DNA of 64,000 nt from assembly GCF_021278025.1 (NCBI RefSeq), contig NZ_JAIBHJ010000003.1, forward strand, positions 156,887 to 220,886, written 5' to 3'. Of the stretch, positions 52,819-60,462 are shown one piece after another (position 1 is the first letter of the stretch; each line of letters begins with the position of its first letter). Below the pieces are notes generated by a model. That model saw nothing but the letters and a program-made list of their open reading frames with translations, had not been told where the DNA came from and did no database searches. The stretch is from Motilimonas sp. E26 (GTDB lineage: Bacteria; Pseudomonadota; Gammaproteobacteria; Enterobacterales; CBDFNC01). The position numbers and the translations under genes were made by a program.

Positions 52819-52847
52819 AAAAAAGCCCGCTTAGTTGCGGGCTTTTT
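52819..52847 (-). terminator. trp attenuator (strand 3:4 terminator)
   Basis: On the minus strand AGCCCGC and GCGGGCT pair around AACTAA, followed by six T. It lies between the leader peptide and trpE, about 108 bp before the trpE start. Confidence 0.93.
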
Positions 52848-52910
52848 GTCGGTTTTCTTTAATATATTTTACATATAACAAACCACACAACCCGCTTATT
52901 CTGGATTGTG
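52837..52910 (-). promoter_or_regulatory. trp attenuator control region (strands 1, 2, 3)
   Basis: Strand 1 CACAATCC (52903-52910, at the end of the leader peptide) can pair with strand 2 GGGTTGTG (52886-52893) over 8 positions. Strand 2 GCGGGTT (52889-52895) can instead pair with strand 3 AGCCCGC (52837-52843) to form the antiterminator. This is the classical arrangement: a ribosome stalled at the Trp codons masks strand 1 and lets 2:3 form. Confidence 0.85.
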
Positions 52911-52949
52911 CCACCACCAAATTAGAGAAGAATGTGTTAAATTATGCAT
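52896..52949 (-). CDS. trpL: trp operon leader peptide TrpL
   Basis: A 17-residue peptide MHNLTHSSLIWWWHNPE is encoded just upstream of the attenuator, with three consecutive Trp codons (TGG) at positions 11-13. E. coli TrpL has two. Translation of this peptide senses charged tRNA-Trp. The ribosome-binding site is weak (GAG adjacent to the ATG), yet the codon run and the pairing pattern leave little doubt. Confidence 0.93.
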   Translation of the reverse strand: MHNLTHSSLIWWWHNPE

Positions 52950-52993
52950 CTCGGCGATTTCGTTACATGAATGATGCCTAATTCTTCTTTTAT

Positions 52994-53010
52994 TTGACCT
53001 ATAAAGTCAA
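52994..53010. promoter_or_regulatory. Inverted repeat between trpL and rnm
   Basis: TTGAC and GTCAA flank a 7-bp A/T-rich spacer in the 81-bp gap between the divergent trpL and rnm starts. On the minus strand TTGACT could also be a -35 box for trp. No sequence close to the E. coli TrpR operator was found. The whole 320-bp interval 52711-53030 contains, besides this, only the trp leader features. Confidence 0.4.
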
Positions 53011-53030
53011 GTTATATTTATGGATAATTG

Positions 53031-53885
53031 ATGTTAATCGACTTTCACTCACATACCACTTCCTCAGACGGGTTGTTATCACCTGCTGAACTCGTACAGC
53101 GAGCCGTTGAACGCCGAGTCGATGTATTAGCCATTACCGATCACGACACGACCGCGGGTATTGCACCCGCTCGCCAAGCGATTGCAGAGCTTGATTTGCC
53201 GTTAACGCTGATTAATGGCATTGAAATTTCATCGGGTTGGGAAAACCATGAAATTCACGTGGTGGGATTGCGTATGGACATCGACCATCCTGCTTTGCAG
53301 GCGTTTATTCAGGGCCAAAGTGAAAAACGTGAAGCCAGAGCCATTGAAATGGGGCTGCGCTTAGAAAAAAAACGCATTTTGGGTGCCTATGAGGGAGCAA
53401 AAGCGTTAGCGGGTGATGCAGCCATAACACGTGCCCATTTTGCCCGCTACATGGTTAATGCCGGTATTGTTGACTCATTCCCCAATGTGTTTAAAAAGTA
53501 TTTAACCAAGGGAAATCCGGGTTATGTGCCATCGAATTGGCCTGAGTTAGCAGAGGCCATTGCGATCATCAAACAAAGTGGTGGGGTGGCGGTATTGGCG
53601 CATCCTACCCATTATAAGTTGTCAAATAAGTGGCTAAAGCGTTTACTTAACGACTTTAAAGCCGCGGGCGGAGATGCCTTAGAGGTAGCGATGTCACAAC
53701 AATCGCCACAAGACAGAGTCAATCTAGCGCAATGGGGCAACGATGTTGGCCTTAAAGCCTCGCAAGGGTCTGACTTTCATTTAATCAGCAGCTGGTGCGA
53801 TCTGGGCCGTAACCTATATTTACCTAAAGATGCTGAGCCAATTTGGCAAGATTGGCCTGAAATTTTAGCGTTGAGCGAAGCTTAG
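53031..53885 (+). CDS. rnm: PHP-domain 5'-3' exoribonuclease RNase AM (Rnm/YciV)
   Basis: Rnm trims 5' ends of 5S, 16S and 23S rRNA and degrades short oligonucleotides in E. coli. The 284-residue PHP-family protein shows metal-binding motifs FHSHTTSSDG, ITDHDTTAGI, GIEISSGWENHEIHV(V), LAHPTHYKL and GSDFHLI. A codon earlier a TTG is in frame; the ATG at 53031 is the likely start. It is divergent from trp, as in E. coli. Confidence 0.95.
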   Translation: MLIDFHSHTTSSDGLLSPAELVQRAVERRVDVLAITDHDTTAGIAPARQAIAELDLPLTLINGIEISSGWENHEIHVVGLRMDIDHPALQAFIQGQSEKREARAIEMGLRLEKKRILGAYEGAKALAGDAAITRAHFARYMVNAGIVDSFPNVFKKYLTKGNPGYVPSNWPELAEAIAIIKQSGGVAVLAHPTHYKLSNKWLKRLLNDFKAAGGDALEVAMSQQSPQDRVNLAQWGNDVGLKASQGSDFHLISSWCDLGRNLYLPKDAEPIWQDWPEILALSEA

Positions 53886-53907
53886 CGTAGGCAAGAACAT
53901 TAATAAT

Positions 53908-53942
53908 AAAAAAAGCACTCACCTTAGATTTGTTGGTGAGTG
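53908..53942 (-). terminator. Minus-strand intrinsic terminator between rnm and yciO
   Basis: CACTCACC and GGTGAGTG pair over 8 bp around an 11-base loop; on the minus strand the stem is followed by C and seven T. On the plus strand no T tract follows. Neighbouring genes are all on the plus strand, so it has no obvious client. Confidence 0.7.
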
Positions 53943-53960
53943 TAAAAGTAGAGGATTGAG

Positions 53961-54581
53961 ATGAGTCAGTTTTTTTATGTACACCCAGATAACCCACAAG
54001 CACGCTTGATTAGCCAAGCGGTTGAAATTATTCATCAGGGTGGCGTAATTGTTTACCCTACCGATTCTGGCTATGCCCTAGGTTGTCAATTAGGCGATAA
54101 GGCAGCAATGGAGCGAATTTGTAAAATTCGTCATATCGATAAGGATCATAATTTTACTTTATTATGCAAAGACCAATCGGAATTAGCATCTTATGCCAGA
54201 GTCGATAATGCCGCGTTTCGTTATTTAAAAAATAACACCCCAGGTGCTTATACCTTTATTTTCAAAGCGACCAAAGAAGTGCCGAAGCGTTTAATGAACC
54301 CAAAGAAAAAAACCATCGGAATTCGTATTCCAGACAACAATATAGCCTTGGCATTACTTGAAAAACTGGGTGAGCCATTGATGTCTTCTAGCTTAATTTT
54401 ACCTGGTAACGAGCACACTGAATTTGACCCTGAAGAAATCCGTGACAAATTAGAGCGCCATGTTGAGCTGATTATTCATGGTGGCTTCTTATCTGAAAAA
54501 CCAACCACAGTGGTGGATTTTTCAGAAGGTGAGCCAGAAATTGTTCGCCGTGGATCGGGCGATCCATCGGCATTTGAGTGA
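53961..54581 (+). CDS. yciO: YciO, Sua5/YrdC-family protein
   Basis: A 206-residue protein of the Sua5/YciO/YrdC family, with GGVIVYPTDSGYALGCQLGD, KIRHIDKDHNFTLLC and RIPDNNIALALLE. TsaC (YrdC) makes threonylcarbamoyl-AMP for t6A in tRNA; YciO is its paralogue with a less certain role, sometimes proposed to hydrolyse nucleotides. The start follows GAGGATTGAG. Its position after rnm is conserved. Confidence 0.94.
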   Translation: MSQFFYVHPDNPQARLISQAVEIIHQGGVIVYPTDSGYALGCQLGDKAAMERICKIRHIDKDHNFTLLCKDQSELASYARVDNAAFRYLKNNTPGAYTFIFKATKEVPKRLMNPKKKTIGIRIPDNNIALALLEKLGEPLMSSSLILPGNEHTEFDPEEIRDKLERHVELIIHGGFLSEKPTTVVDFSEGEPEIVRRGSGDPSAFE

Positions 54582-54617
54582 TTTAGCATTACGAAGAAAT
54601 TAAAGTGGTGAAAAAAT

Positions 54618-54847
54618 CAGCTTTGGTGGTGATTTTATTAAGTGATTTACGCCAAAGCTGGTACAATTTGCGCCCTTTGATTTGACTGCTGTGAAGTAGG
54701 CATACACATCTGCTAAGCGCATACCCTGTGTAGGTTTATATCCAAGCAACTTCAAAACCGATTTGTGTTGGCTATGTGTTTATTTCTAATCATAAATTTT
54801 AATAGCCAATAAAAAATGATGGGTTTGCAGTGTTTTCATTACACTGC
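54618..54847 (+). other. Structured leader region of rluB with three inverted repeats
   Basis: The 289-bp gap 54582-54870 has no gene. It contains CAGCTTTGG/CCAAAGCTG (54618-54626 and 54652-54660), TTGGCTA/TAGCCAA (54768-54774 and 54803-54809) and GCAGTGT/ACACTGC (54827-54833 and 54841-54847). An extended -10-like TGGTACAAT lies right after the first arm pair (about 54659-54667). Confidence 0.5.
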
Positions 54848-54870
54848 GCCAATGAGTGTTAGGAATAACC

Positions 54871-55734
54871 ATGAGTGAAAAGATTCAAAAAGTGCTTGCC
54901 CGTAGTGGCGTAGGCTCTCGTCGTAAAATGGAAGAGCTGATCCAAGCCGGTAAAGTAAGTGTTGACGGTAAAATTGCCACCTTGGGTGATCGCGCCGAAG
55001 CCGACCAAGTGATCCGAGTGGAAGGCCGCATTATTGCAACCAAAGCAGAAGAAGACGTGGTGTGTCGTGTGTTGATGTACCATAAGCCGGAAGGCGAGCT
55101 TTGTACGCGTTTTGATAGCGATGGCCGCGCCACGGTATTTGACCGCTTACCCCGTATTTTAGGCTCGCGCTGGATTGCGGTAGGGCGTTTAGATATTAAC
55201 ACCGCTGGTTTGTTATTGTTCACTACTGATGGTGAGCTAGCCAACCGCATGATGCACCCAAGTCATGAAATTGAGCGTGAATATGCGGTGCGTGTATTTG
55301 GCGAAATTGAAGATGAAATGTTGGCGCGCTTGAAAGAAGGCGTACAACTTGAAGATGGCATGGCTTCTTTTAGCAAGATCAAAAAGTCTGGCGGTGAAGG
55401 CATTAACGAATGGTTTAACGTTACCTTAAGTGAAGGGCGTAACCGTGAAGTAAGACGTTTGTGGGAAAGCCAAGGCATGCAAGTTAGTCGCTTGATCCGC
55501 GTGCGTTACGGCCAACTTAACTTACCAAAGTCGCTGCCAAAAGGTGGCTGGATGGAACTACCGCTAAAAGAAGTGAATGCTCTGCGTAGCTCAGTTAACC
55601 TTGCGCCTGAAACCGAAACCAAGGTAAAAGTAGATAAGCGCCCAGCGCGCACGCAAAATACCCGTATTCGCCGTTCGGTGAAAAAACACCAAATGAAGCA
55701 AAACAGTGAGCGCAAAAAAGCGCGCAATCGTTAA
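54871..55734 (+). CDS. rluB: 23S rRNA pseudouridine-2605 synthase RluB
   Basis: RluB makes pseudouridine 2605 in 23S rRNA. The 287-residue protein has an N-terminal S4 domain ([24 protein letters not shown], by description residues 1-60), a catalytic RsuA-type domain with [14 protein letters not shown] (Asp), and a basic C-terminal tail rich in Lys and Arg (about 245-287). AGGA at 6-bp spacing supports the ATG at 54871 over the frame start at 54856. The rnm-yciO-rluB neighbourhood follows E. coli. Confidence 0.96.
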   Translation: MSEKIQKVLARSGVGSRRKMEELIQAGKVSVDGKIATLGDRAEADQVIRVEGRIIATKAEEDVVCRVLMYHKPEGELCTRFDSDGRATVFDRLPRILGSRWIAVGRLDINTAGLLLFTTDGELANRMMHPSHEIEREYAVRVFGEIEDEMLARLKEGVQLEDGMASFSKIKKSGGEGINEWFNVTLSEGRNREVRRLWESQGMQVSRLIRVRYGQLNLPKSLPKGGWMELPLKEVNALRSSVNLAPETETKVKVDKRPARTQNTRIRRSVKKHQMKQNSERKKARNR

Positions 55735-55751
55735 TTTTCACCTACGACCGA

Positions 55752-55774
55752 AAACCTGCTGCGGCAGGTTTTTT
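55752..55774 (+). terminator. Rho-independent terminator after rluB
   Basis: AACCTGC and GCAGGTT pair around a four-base loop, followed by a T run, 17 bp after the rluB stop. Confidence 0.88.
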
Positions 55775-55976
55775 GTTTTTTGGCTGTTTGTCATTTACCG
55801 AACCCAGTCACGTCACTGAGCACATTCAGCGTGAGTCACTTAGGTATATTCACCCGAAATTTGACCTGTAACTCGGTTTAACCAGTTTTGCTTGATGGTA
55901 AAGCTAGCGTTAGCAGGGGGGTTGCGGGTAAAATCTGCGGCATTATTTTTTCAAATACAGATCGAGAGAGAACGAG

Positions 55977-56702
55977 ATGGGAAGAGCTTACCAGAACCGT
56001 AAAGATTCGATGGCTAAAACAGCCGGAATGAAAACCAAGGTTTATTCGAAATACGGTAAAGAAATATACGTAATAGCAAAAAATGGTGGCCCCGATCCCG
56101 ACACCAACCTCTCCCTAAAACGTATTATTGAAAAGTCGAAAAAAGACCAAGTGCCTACTCACGTTATTGAACGTGCAATTGAAAAAGCGTCAGGTGCTGG
56201 CGGTGAAGATTACTCTCACGCTCGCTATGAAGGCTTTGGTCCTGGTGGCTGTATGGTGATTGTGGATTGTTTAACTGACAACACCAACCGCACCCATATG
56301 GAAGTGCGTCAAGCCTTTTTGAAAAACGGTGCTAAATTAGGTGCACCTGGCTCAGCGGCACATATGTTTGATCACTTAGCTATTTTGGCATTTAAGGGTG
56401 AAGATGACGAAGCGGTACTTGAAGCGTTAATGATGGCCGATGTTGATGTGACTGACATTGAAAACGAAGATGGCGTAATCACGGTATTTGCACCGCACAC
56501 TGAGTTTTACAAAGCCAAAACAGCCCTAGCTGAAGCCATGCCTGATGTTGAGCTTGATGTAGAAGAGATTACCTTCGTACCACAAACCGAAGCGCCGATT
56601 ACCGGTGAAGACGTTGCGGTGTTTGAAAAATTCTTAGACATGCTAAATGATTGTGATGACGTACAAGATGTTTATCACAATGGTCAGGTTGAAGAGGCAT
56701 AA
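55977..56702 (+). CDS. YebC/PmpR family protein (YeeN-type)
   Basis: A 241-residue protein of the YebC family. It has [62 protein letters not shown] and the C-terminal DDVQDVYHN, which is closer to E. coli YeeN than to YebC by eye (the YebC form starts GHSKWANIK). YebC-family proteins have been described as transcription regulators and more recently as translation factors at polyproline stretches. The ATG at 55977 follows GAGAGAACGAG. It forms a single-gene unit with its own terminator. Confidence 0.9.
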   Translation: MGRAYQNRKDSMAKTAGMKTKVYSKYGKEIYVIAKNGGPDPDTNLSLKRIIEKSKKDQVPTHVIERAIEKASGAGGEDYSHARYEGFGPGGCMVIVDCLTDNTNRTHMEVRQAFLKNGAKLGAPGSAAHMFDHLAILAFKGEDDEAVLEALMMADVDVTDIENEDGVITVFAPHTEFYKAKTALAEAMPDVELDVEEITFVPQTEAPITGEDVAVFEKFLDMLNDCDDVQDVYHNGQVEEA

Positions 56703-56725
56703 GCCTAAACAACACTGACAATTGA

Positions 56726-56752
56726 AAAAGCCGGCATTTGCCGGTTTTTTTT
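56726..56752 (+). terminator. Rho-independent terminator after the YebC-family gene
   Basis: CCGGCA and TGCCGG form a tight stem followed by eight T, about 27 bp after the stop. Confidence 0.9.
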
Positions 56753-56824
56753 GTCGGAAAATAACAGCGAAGGCCCTACAAGGCCGATAATTGATTGTTT
56801 ACTATAGATAAAGATGATGTAAAT

Positions 56825-56875
56825 ATTATGGGTATGTTTTCGACGCCGTTTTGGGGCGTTTTGTGACCCCATAAT
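56825..56875. repeat. Nested inverted repeat (about 51 bp)
   Basis: Outer arms ATTATGGG (56825-56832) and CCCATAAT (56868-56875) enclose inner arms ACGCC (56843-56847) and GGCGT (56855-56859). It lies between the YebC-family terminator and a small zinc-ribbon gene. No open frame spans it. A hairpin in the leader or a remnant of a small mobile element are both possible. Confidence 0.45.
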
Positions 56876-56914
56876 GGGAGCTAAAAAGCTGTTAGGTTAA
56901 TGGAGCCTCAATCT

Positions 56915-57151
56915 ATGAAGTTTGTATGCCCAAGCTGTGAAAGACCAATCTATAACCGCAGAATCGAGAAGTGTGAGTTTTGCGGGGATGCTTTACCAAA
57001 CGAGTTATTGTACTCACAAAATGATGTCGATAACCTAGATAGGCAGCAAGCAGAATCCTTGAAAAGGCAAACTAATACATCAAGTAGTTTATCTGGTGGT
57101 GGAGCTGACTTTTTCTCAATTGATTTTGGTGATTCTGGTGGCTGTGATTGA
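56915..57151 (+). CDS. Small double-CxxC zinc-ribbon protein
   Basis: A 78-residue protein starting MKFVCPSCERPIYNRRIEKCEFCG, with two CxxC pairs that form a zinc ribbon, followed by a polar Ser/Gly-rich tail ending GGGADFFSIDFGDSGGCD. The function is unknown. The ATG at 56915 is preferred to the one five codons upstream because GGAG lies at usable spacing. The base composition is more A/T-rich than the flanking core genes. Confidence 0.65.
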   Translation: MKFVCPSCERPIYNRRIEKCEFCGDALPNELLYSQNDVDNLDRQQAESLKRQTNTSSSLSGGGADFFSIDFGDSGGCD

Positions 57152-57177
57152 GAATACGCAAAAGACAGGACACCCTC

Positions 57178-57193
57178 CTAAATTTGAAGCTTG
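57178..57193. repeat. 16-bp direct repeat, left copy
   Basis: The sequence CTAAATTTGAAGCTTG is repeated exactly at 57750-57765. The two copies flank the unassigned gene at 57275-57709. Each copy is near an ACACCC-type motif (GGACACCC), which could point to a small repeat element. Confidence 0.8.
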
Positions 57194-57274
57194 TCACGTC
57201 TGCCAGCTTCAACCACCAAGTGCACCAGTTAAAACGACCAGTTAAACCTTTACCAGGATTGTTTCAAAACATAT

Positions 57275-57709
57275 ATGAACGAAATTGATTTCTCGAATAT
57301 AAAATCGATTGAAGCGTATAAGCTTTTTAGATCGGCAAATGGATTAGATCTAATGAGGAAGAAGTTAGGTGATAAAATGCCAAGCTTCGAAAAGATTACA
57401 TATGATGACTTTGGCGTAGAGAGCACACATGAAATTAATGGGTGGCTAAGGAAGCGGAAAATAGCAATGCTCATTAAATCTTTACCAAGCGGTACTGCTA
57501 TTAGATGTCATACACCAGAGGTCGGTTTAAATATCCTATCAACGGATAACGTTAGAACTGAACTTACTATAAGCTGGGAGTGCAATTCGATTAATTATAG
57601 GATTGGTGCAAAACAAGGACATTATTCCTTTGATTCGGAGTCGTCGACTGCACTAAAATTGAAGGAATTTATTCAAAAAATAATGGGGACACCCAGTGGG
57701 CCGAGCTAA
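57275..57709 (+). CDS. Hypothetical protein, possibly acquired
   Basis: A 144-residue soluble protein with no recognised domain. It is rich in Ile, Ser, Lys and Asn and uses codons such as ATA and AGA that the core genes use rarely. The N-terminal half is helical (FSNIKSIEAYKLFRSANGLD), the middle is beta-rich. 16-bp direct repeats lie on both sides. It has no strong ribosome-binding site, so expression is uncertain. Confidence 0.5.
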   Translation: MNEIDFSNIKSIEAYKLFRSANGLDLMRKKLGDKMPSFEKITYDDFGVESTHEINGWLRKRKIAMLIKSLPSGTAIRCHTPEVGLNILSTDNVRTELTISWECNSINYRIGAKQGHYSFDSESSTALKLKEFIQKIMGTPSGPS

Positions 57710-57749
57710 GTCGGTAGAAGATTTGAGGTAACAGTATCTGGATAACCAT

Positions 57750-57765
57750 CTAAATTTGAAGCTTG
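57750..57765. repeat. 16-bp direct repeat, right copy
   Basis: Exact copy of 57178-57193 in the same orientation, about 40 bp after the stop of the hypothetical gene. Confidence 0.8.
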
Positions 57766-57856
57766 CCAATTCCCATGGGTGACTTTAAAGAGCCGATAAA
57801 ATGCATCTTTAAGATTGAAGTTGAGGCATAGAGGTAATGCCCAGCATATTTTGAGG

Positions 57857-57890
57857 AAAAAGCGTGTTTGACTACTCGGCAAACACGCTT
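57857..57890 (-). terminator. Rho-independent terminator after the ATP-grasp gene
   Basis: A perfect 11-bp stem (AAGCGTGTTTG with CAAACACGCTT) is followed by T on the minus strand, about 28 bp after the ATP-grasp stop. Confidence 0.88.
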
Positions 57891-57917
57891 GTAATGAGGC
57901 AAGCTGGATTGTGTTAC

Positions 57918-58880
57918 CTAGATAGTTGGCGTTTGTGAAAAGTGTTTAATCGCAAACTCAACGCGCTGCTCTGGCGTCATCTTCTTATTCCCAAGGCTTT
58001 CAACTAACTGCAACCGCGGCAGTAATCCGGCACCATTGGCCACTTGAATGGCTAAGCCGGGGCGGGCGTTAAGCTCAAGTAGCATCGGACCTTTATCACG
58101 GTCTAACACCATATCAGTGCCAAGATAACCTAAGCCCGACATTTCGTAACAGCTGGCAGCAAGGCGGATCAATACATCCCATTGTGGCACTACTAGCTCG
58201 TTAAGGGCTCGATTGGTGTCTGGGTGATGAGTGACAGGGTCACCAAATTGCACCGCATGGAGCGCTTTTCCGCTACCTATGTCGATGCCAACCCCCACCG
58301 CACCTTGGTGTAAATTAGCTTTACCGTCAGAGTCTGTGGTAGACAAACGCATCATAGCCATCACCGGGAAGCCTTTAAATACGATAACACGTACATCGGG
58401 TACCCCTTCGTAGCTAAAGCCATCAAAGGCGGTATCAAACTCAATCAGCGCCTCTATCACTGCTACGTCTTGTGCGCCGCCAAGGCTGAATAAACCGGCC
58501 AAAATGTTAGACACATGACGCTCAAAGTCTTCATGGGTCTCTTCGGCGCCATTTGGCTTATAGTATCTATCGTGTTCAACCTTAGTGATAACCAAGATAC
58601 CTTTACCGCCACTGCCTTTCGCAGGTTTGATGACAAAGCCGCTACGGCCTTTAATCAGCTCTGCCACTTTGCCTACTTCAGCTTGCGAGCTGATCACCCC
58701 AATGAGTGCGGGTACAGTGACTTTTGCATCTTCTGCGATAATTTTGGTTTTTAACTTATTATCTACCAAAGGGTAGAGCGAACGCTTGTTATAACGGCCA
58801 ATATAATGACCGTTACGTTTGTTCATCCCCATTATGCCCTTGGCTTTAAGCTTAAAAGGACTTGCTAGTAAACCAAACAT
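57918..58880 (-). CDS. ATP-grasp ligase of the alpha-L-glutamate ligase-like (RimK-related) family
   Basis: A 320-residue ATP-grasp protein. The ATP-binding Lys is in GFVIKPAKGSGGKGILVI near residue 85, and the metal-binding acidic pair is near the end (LGTDMVLDRDKGPMLLELNARPG). This resembles the RimK-related subfamily annotated alpha-L-glutamate ligase-like, which would join an amino acid to a carboxylate; the substrate is unknown. It is the last gene of the three-gene cassette, 2 bp after the 7TM gene, and probably cotranscribed. Confidence 0.88.
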   Translation of the reverse strand: MFGLLASPFKLKAKGIMGMNKRNGHYIGRYNKRSLYPLVDNKLKTKIIAEDAKVTVPALIGVISSQAEVGKVAELIKGRSGFVIKPAKGSGGKGILVITKVEHDRYYKPNGAEETHEDFERHVSNILAGLFSLGGAQDVAVIEALIEFDTAFDGFSYEGVPDVRVIVFKGFPVMAMMRLSTTDSDGKANLHQGAVGVGIDIGSGKALHAVQFGDPVTHHPDTNRALNELVVPQWDVLIRLAASCYEMSGLGYLGTDMVLDRDKGPMLLELNARPGLAIQVANGAGLLPRLQLVESLGNKKMTPEQRVEFAIKHFSQTPTI

Positions 58881-58882
58881 GA

Positions 58883-60394
58883 TTACTTCTCCGCCATAGA
58901 CTTAAAGCGGTACAGCTCCAATAAACGGTAACCCGTGTAGCTACCAAGAAGCAGTACAAGGGACATAATAATCAGCTGCACACCTAAGAAGTTAAAGGTA
59001 ATGTGGCGAACATAGTCGTTGTTCATTGCTAAATAAGCCAGTATCGCAACCAGTAAGCTGCCGCCACCTTGGCGCACCACTTCTTTTGCTCCTTCTTCTT
59101 CCCATAGCACAGACATACGCTCTATGGTCCAAGACAAGATAATCATTGGGAAGAAGGTGATTTTAAGGCCTTCACTTAAGCCTACTTTATATGAGACGAC
59201 CGAGAATAAACCGATCATTAAGATAACCATGATGATCACCGCGGATATTCGCGACACCAGCAGTAGGTTTAATCGTGATAGATATGAGCGGATCACTAAG
59301 CCGGTACCGACCACAATAATAAAGCCGACTAAACCTGTGACTAGGCTGGTTTGAATAAAGGCCATGGCGATTAATACGGGCATAAAGGTGCCAGAGGTTT
59401 TCAGGCCGACTAAAACACGCATTAGAACCACAACCAACACCCCAAATGGAATTAACAAGATGCCTTTAAATAGCGCTTGCTCTTCAATGGGTAAACTTTG
59501 GATAGAGAAGTTAAGTAAATCTTGGCTGTTTAGTTTTTCTTTTACAGCCATTAGCGCTGGTTGCTCTTGTTTGATCATTGAGAAGGTGACCAGTGAATCG
59601 GATCCCCCTTGTAAATCTAATAACGATGAGTCTGATTGCTCCCATAACAGTAGGTTTTCACGATTGGCTTCTTTACCCGTTTTAACATCGAATAATAGCC
59701 ATTTATCGCCTTCATATACTTGGACAAAGGCATTGAGAGGTTGGCGGCGGCGGCCATCTTCAAGGCGTAAGCCACCGACTACACGAGCACTAATATCTGC
59801 AGAATTAAGTAATTTAACGATTAATTGTGATGTATCAGGTTCGCTATTTACCAGCAATTCTGCATTTTGACTAAGCTCTTTTTTGTTGAACTCTTTTAGC
59901 AACTCGCGAGTGTAGCTAAAAGCATCGGCACTGCGTTTAGTCACATCGATTGTTAGCTGATGGGCGGCGGTGCCATATGGTTCTGTCCATTCCGGCACTT
60001 CAATTTCGGGAATACTGGCTAAGCCCGACAAGTCTGCATTATCATCTTCGAGCAATTGAACTTTATAGAATAACTCTTGGTTTCCGCTGGCTTCACGAAT
60101 CGACCACTCGGCACGAGGCGTAGCGTCTTGCTGAATAAAGTTCAAGCCATAACCAGGCGATGCGGCATTTTGATGTAGTACGGTAAAGCCAGGTTGGCTC
60201 ATTGGCGTGGCAAGGGAAGCTTTCACTTTATCGCCATTGGCAAAAAACTCTACTTTAGCATCCACTGACCAAACGGTGCGTTTAACACCTGGTGTAAGTG
60301 GTACTTCATAGGAAAGGTGGCGTTGAATGGTTAAGGCTAAACCTGTCACAAATAAAATGGCGACAAGGATATAAAAAGGCGCTCTGGAGGTCAT
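58883..60394 (-). CDS. Inactive transglutaminase-like protein fused to seven membrane helices
   Basis: A 503-residue membrane protein. One N-terminal helix (about 6-24) anchors a periplasmic domain (25-280) whose 175-255 segment is transglutaminase-like (LLNSADISARVVGGLRLED; VQVYEGDKWLLFDVKTG). The catalytic Cys and His positions read as non-catalytic residues (the His of the HAWVEV motif is Asn in NAFVQV), so it is probably inactive. The C-terminal half (305-495) has six or seven helices. This matches the 7TM_transglut family found beside RimK-like and retropepsin-like genes. Function not established. Confidence 0.88.
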   Translation of the reverse strand: MTSRAPFYILVAILFVTGLALTIQRHLSYEVPLTPGVKRTVWSVDAKVEFFANGDKVKASLATPMSQPGFTVLHQNAASPGYGLNFIQQDATPRAEWSIREASGNQELFYKVQLLEDDNADLSGLASIPEIEVPEWTEPYGTAAHQLTIDVTKRSADAFSYTRELLKEFNKKELSQNAELLVNSEPDTSQLIVKLLNSADISARVVGGLRLEDGRRRQPLNAFVQVYEGDKWLLFDVKTGKEANRENLLLWEQSDSSLLDLQGGSDSLVTFSMIKQEQPALMAVKEKLNSQDLLNFSIQSLPIEEQALFKGILLIPFGVLVVVLMRVLVGLKTSGTFMPVLIAMAFIQTSLVTGLVGFIIVVGTGLVIRSYLSRLNLLLVSRISAVIIMVILMIGLFSVVSYKVGLSEGLKITFFPMIILSWTIERMSVLWEEEGAKEVVRQGGGSLLVAILAYLAMNNDYVRHITFNFLGVQLIIMSLVLLLGSYTGYRLLELYRFKSMAEK

Positions 60395-60435
60395 AATAGC
60401 AATGATCCTACTAACTGATTAAAGGTTAAAATTAA

Positions 60436-60456
60436 GGCGAGCTTTGTCGGCTCGCC
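60436..60456 (-). terminator. Hairpin between the retropepsin-like and 7TM genes
   Basis: GGCGAGC and GGCTCGCC-type arms (GGCGAGC 60436-60442, GCTCGCC 60450-60456) pair around a seven-base loop. On the minus strand TTAATTTTAA follows, so it may be a partial terminator that lowers expression of the downstream genes. Confidence 0.6.
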
Positions 60457-60462
60457 TAAATA

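Noticed and set aside
59364-59870. 168-residue plus-strand frame antisense to the 7TM gene
   Set aside because: Shadow frame with low-complexity Ser/Thr/Pro composition.
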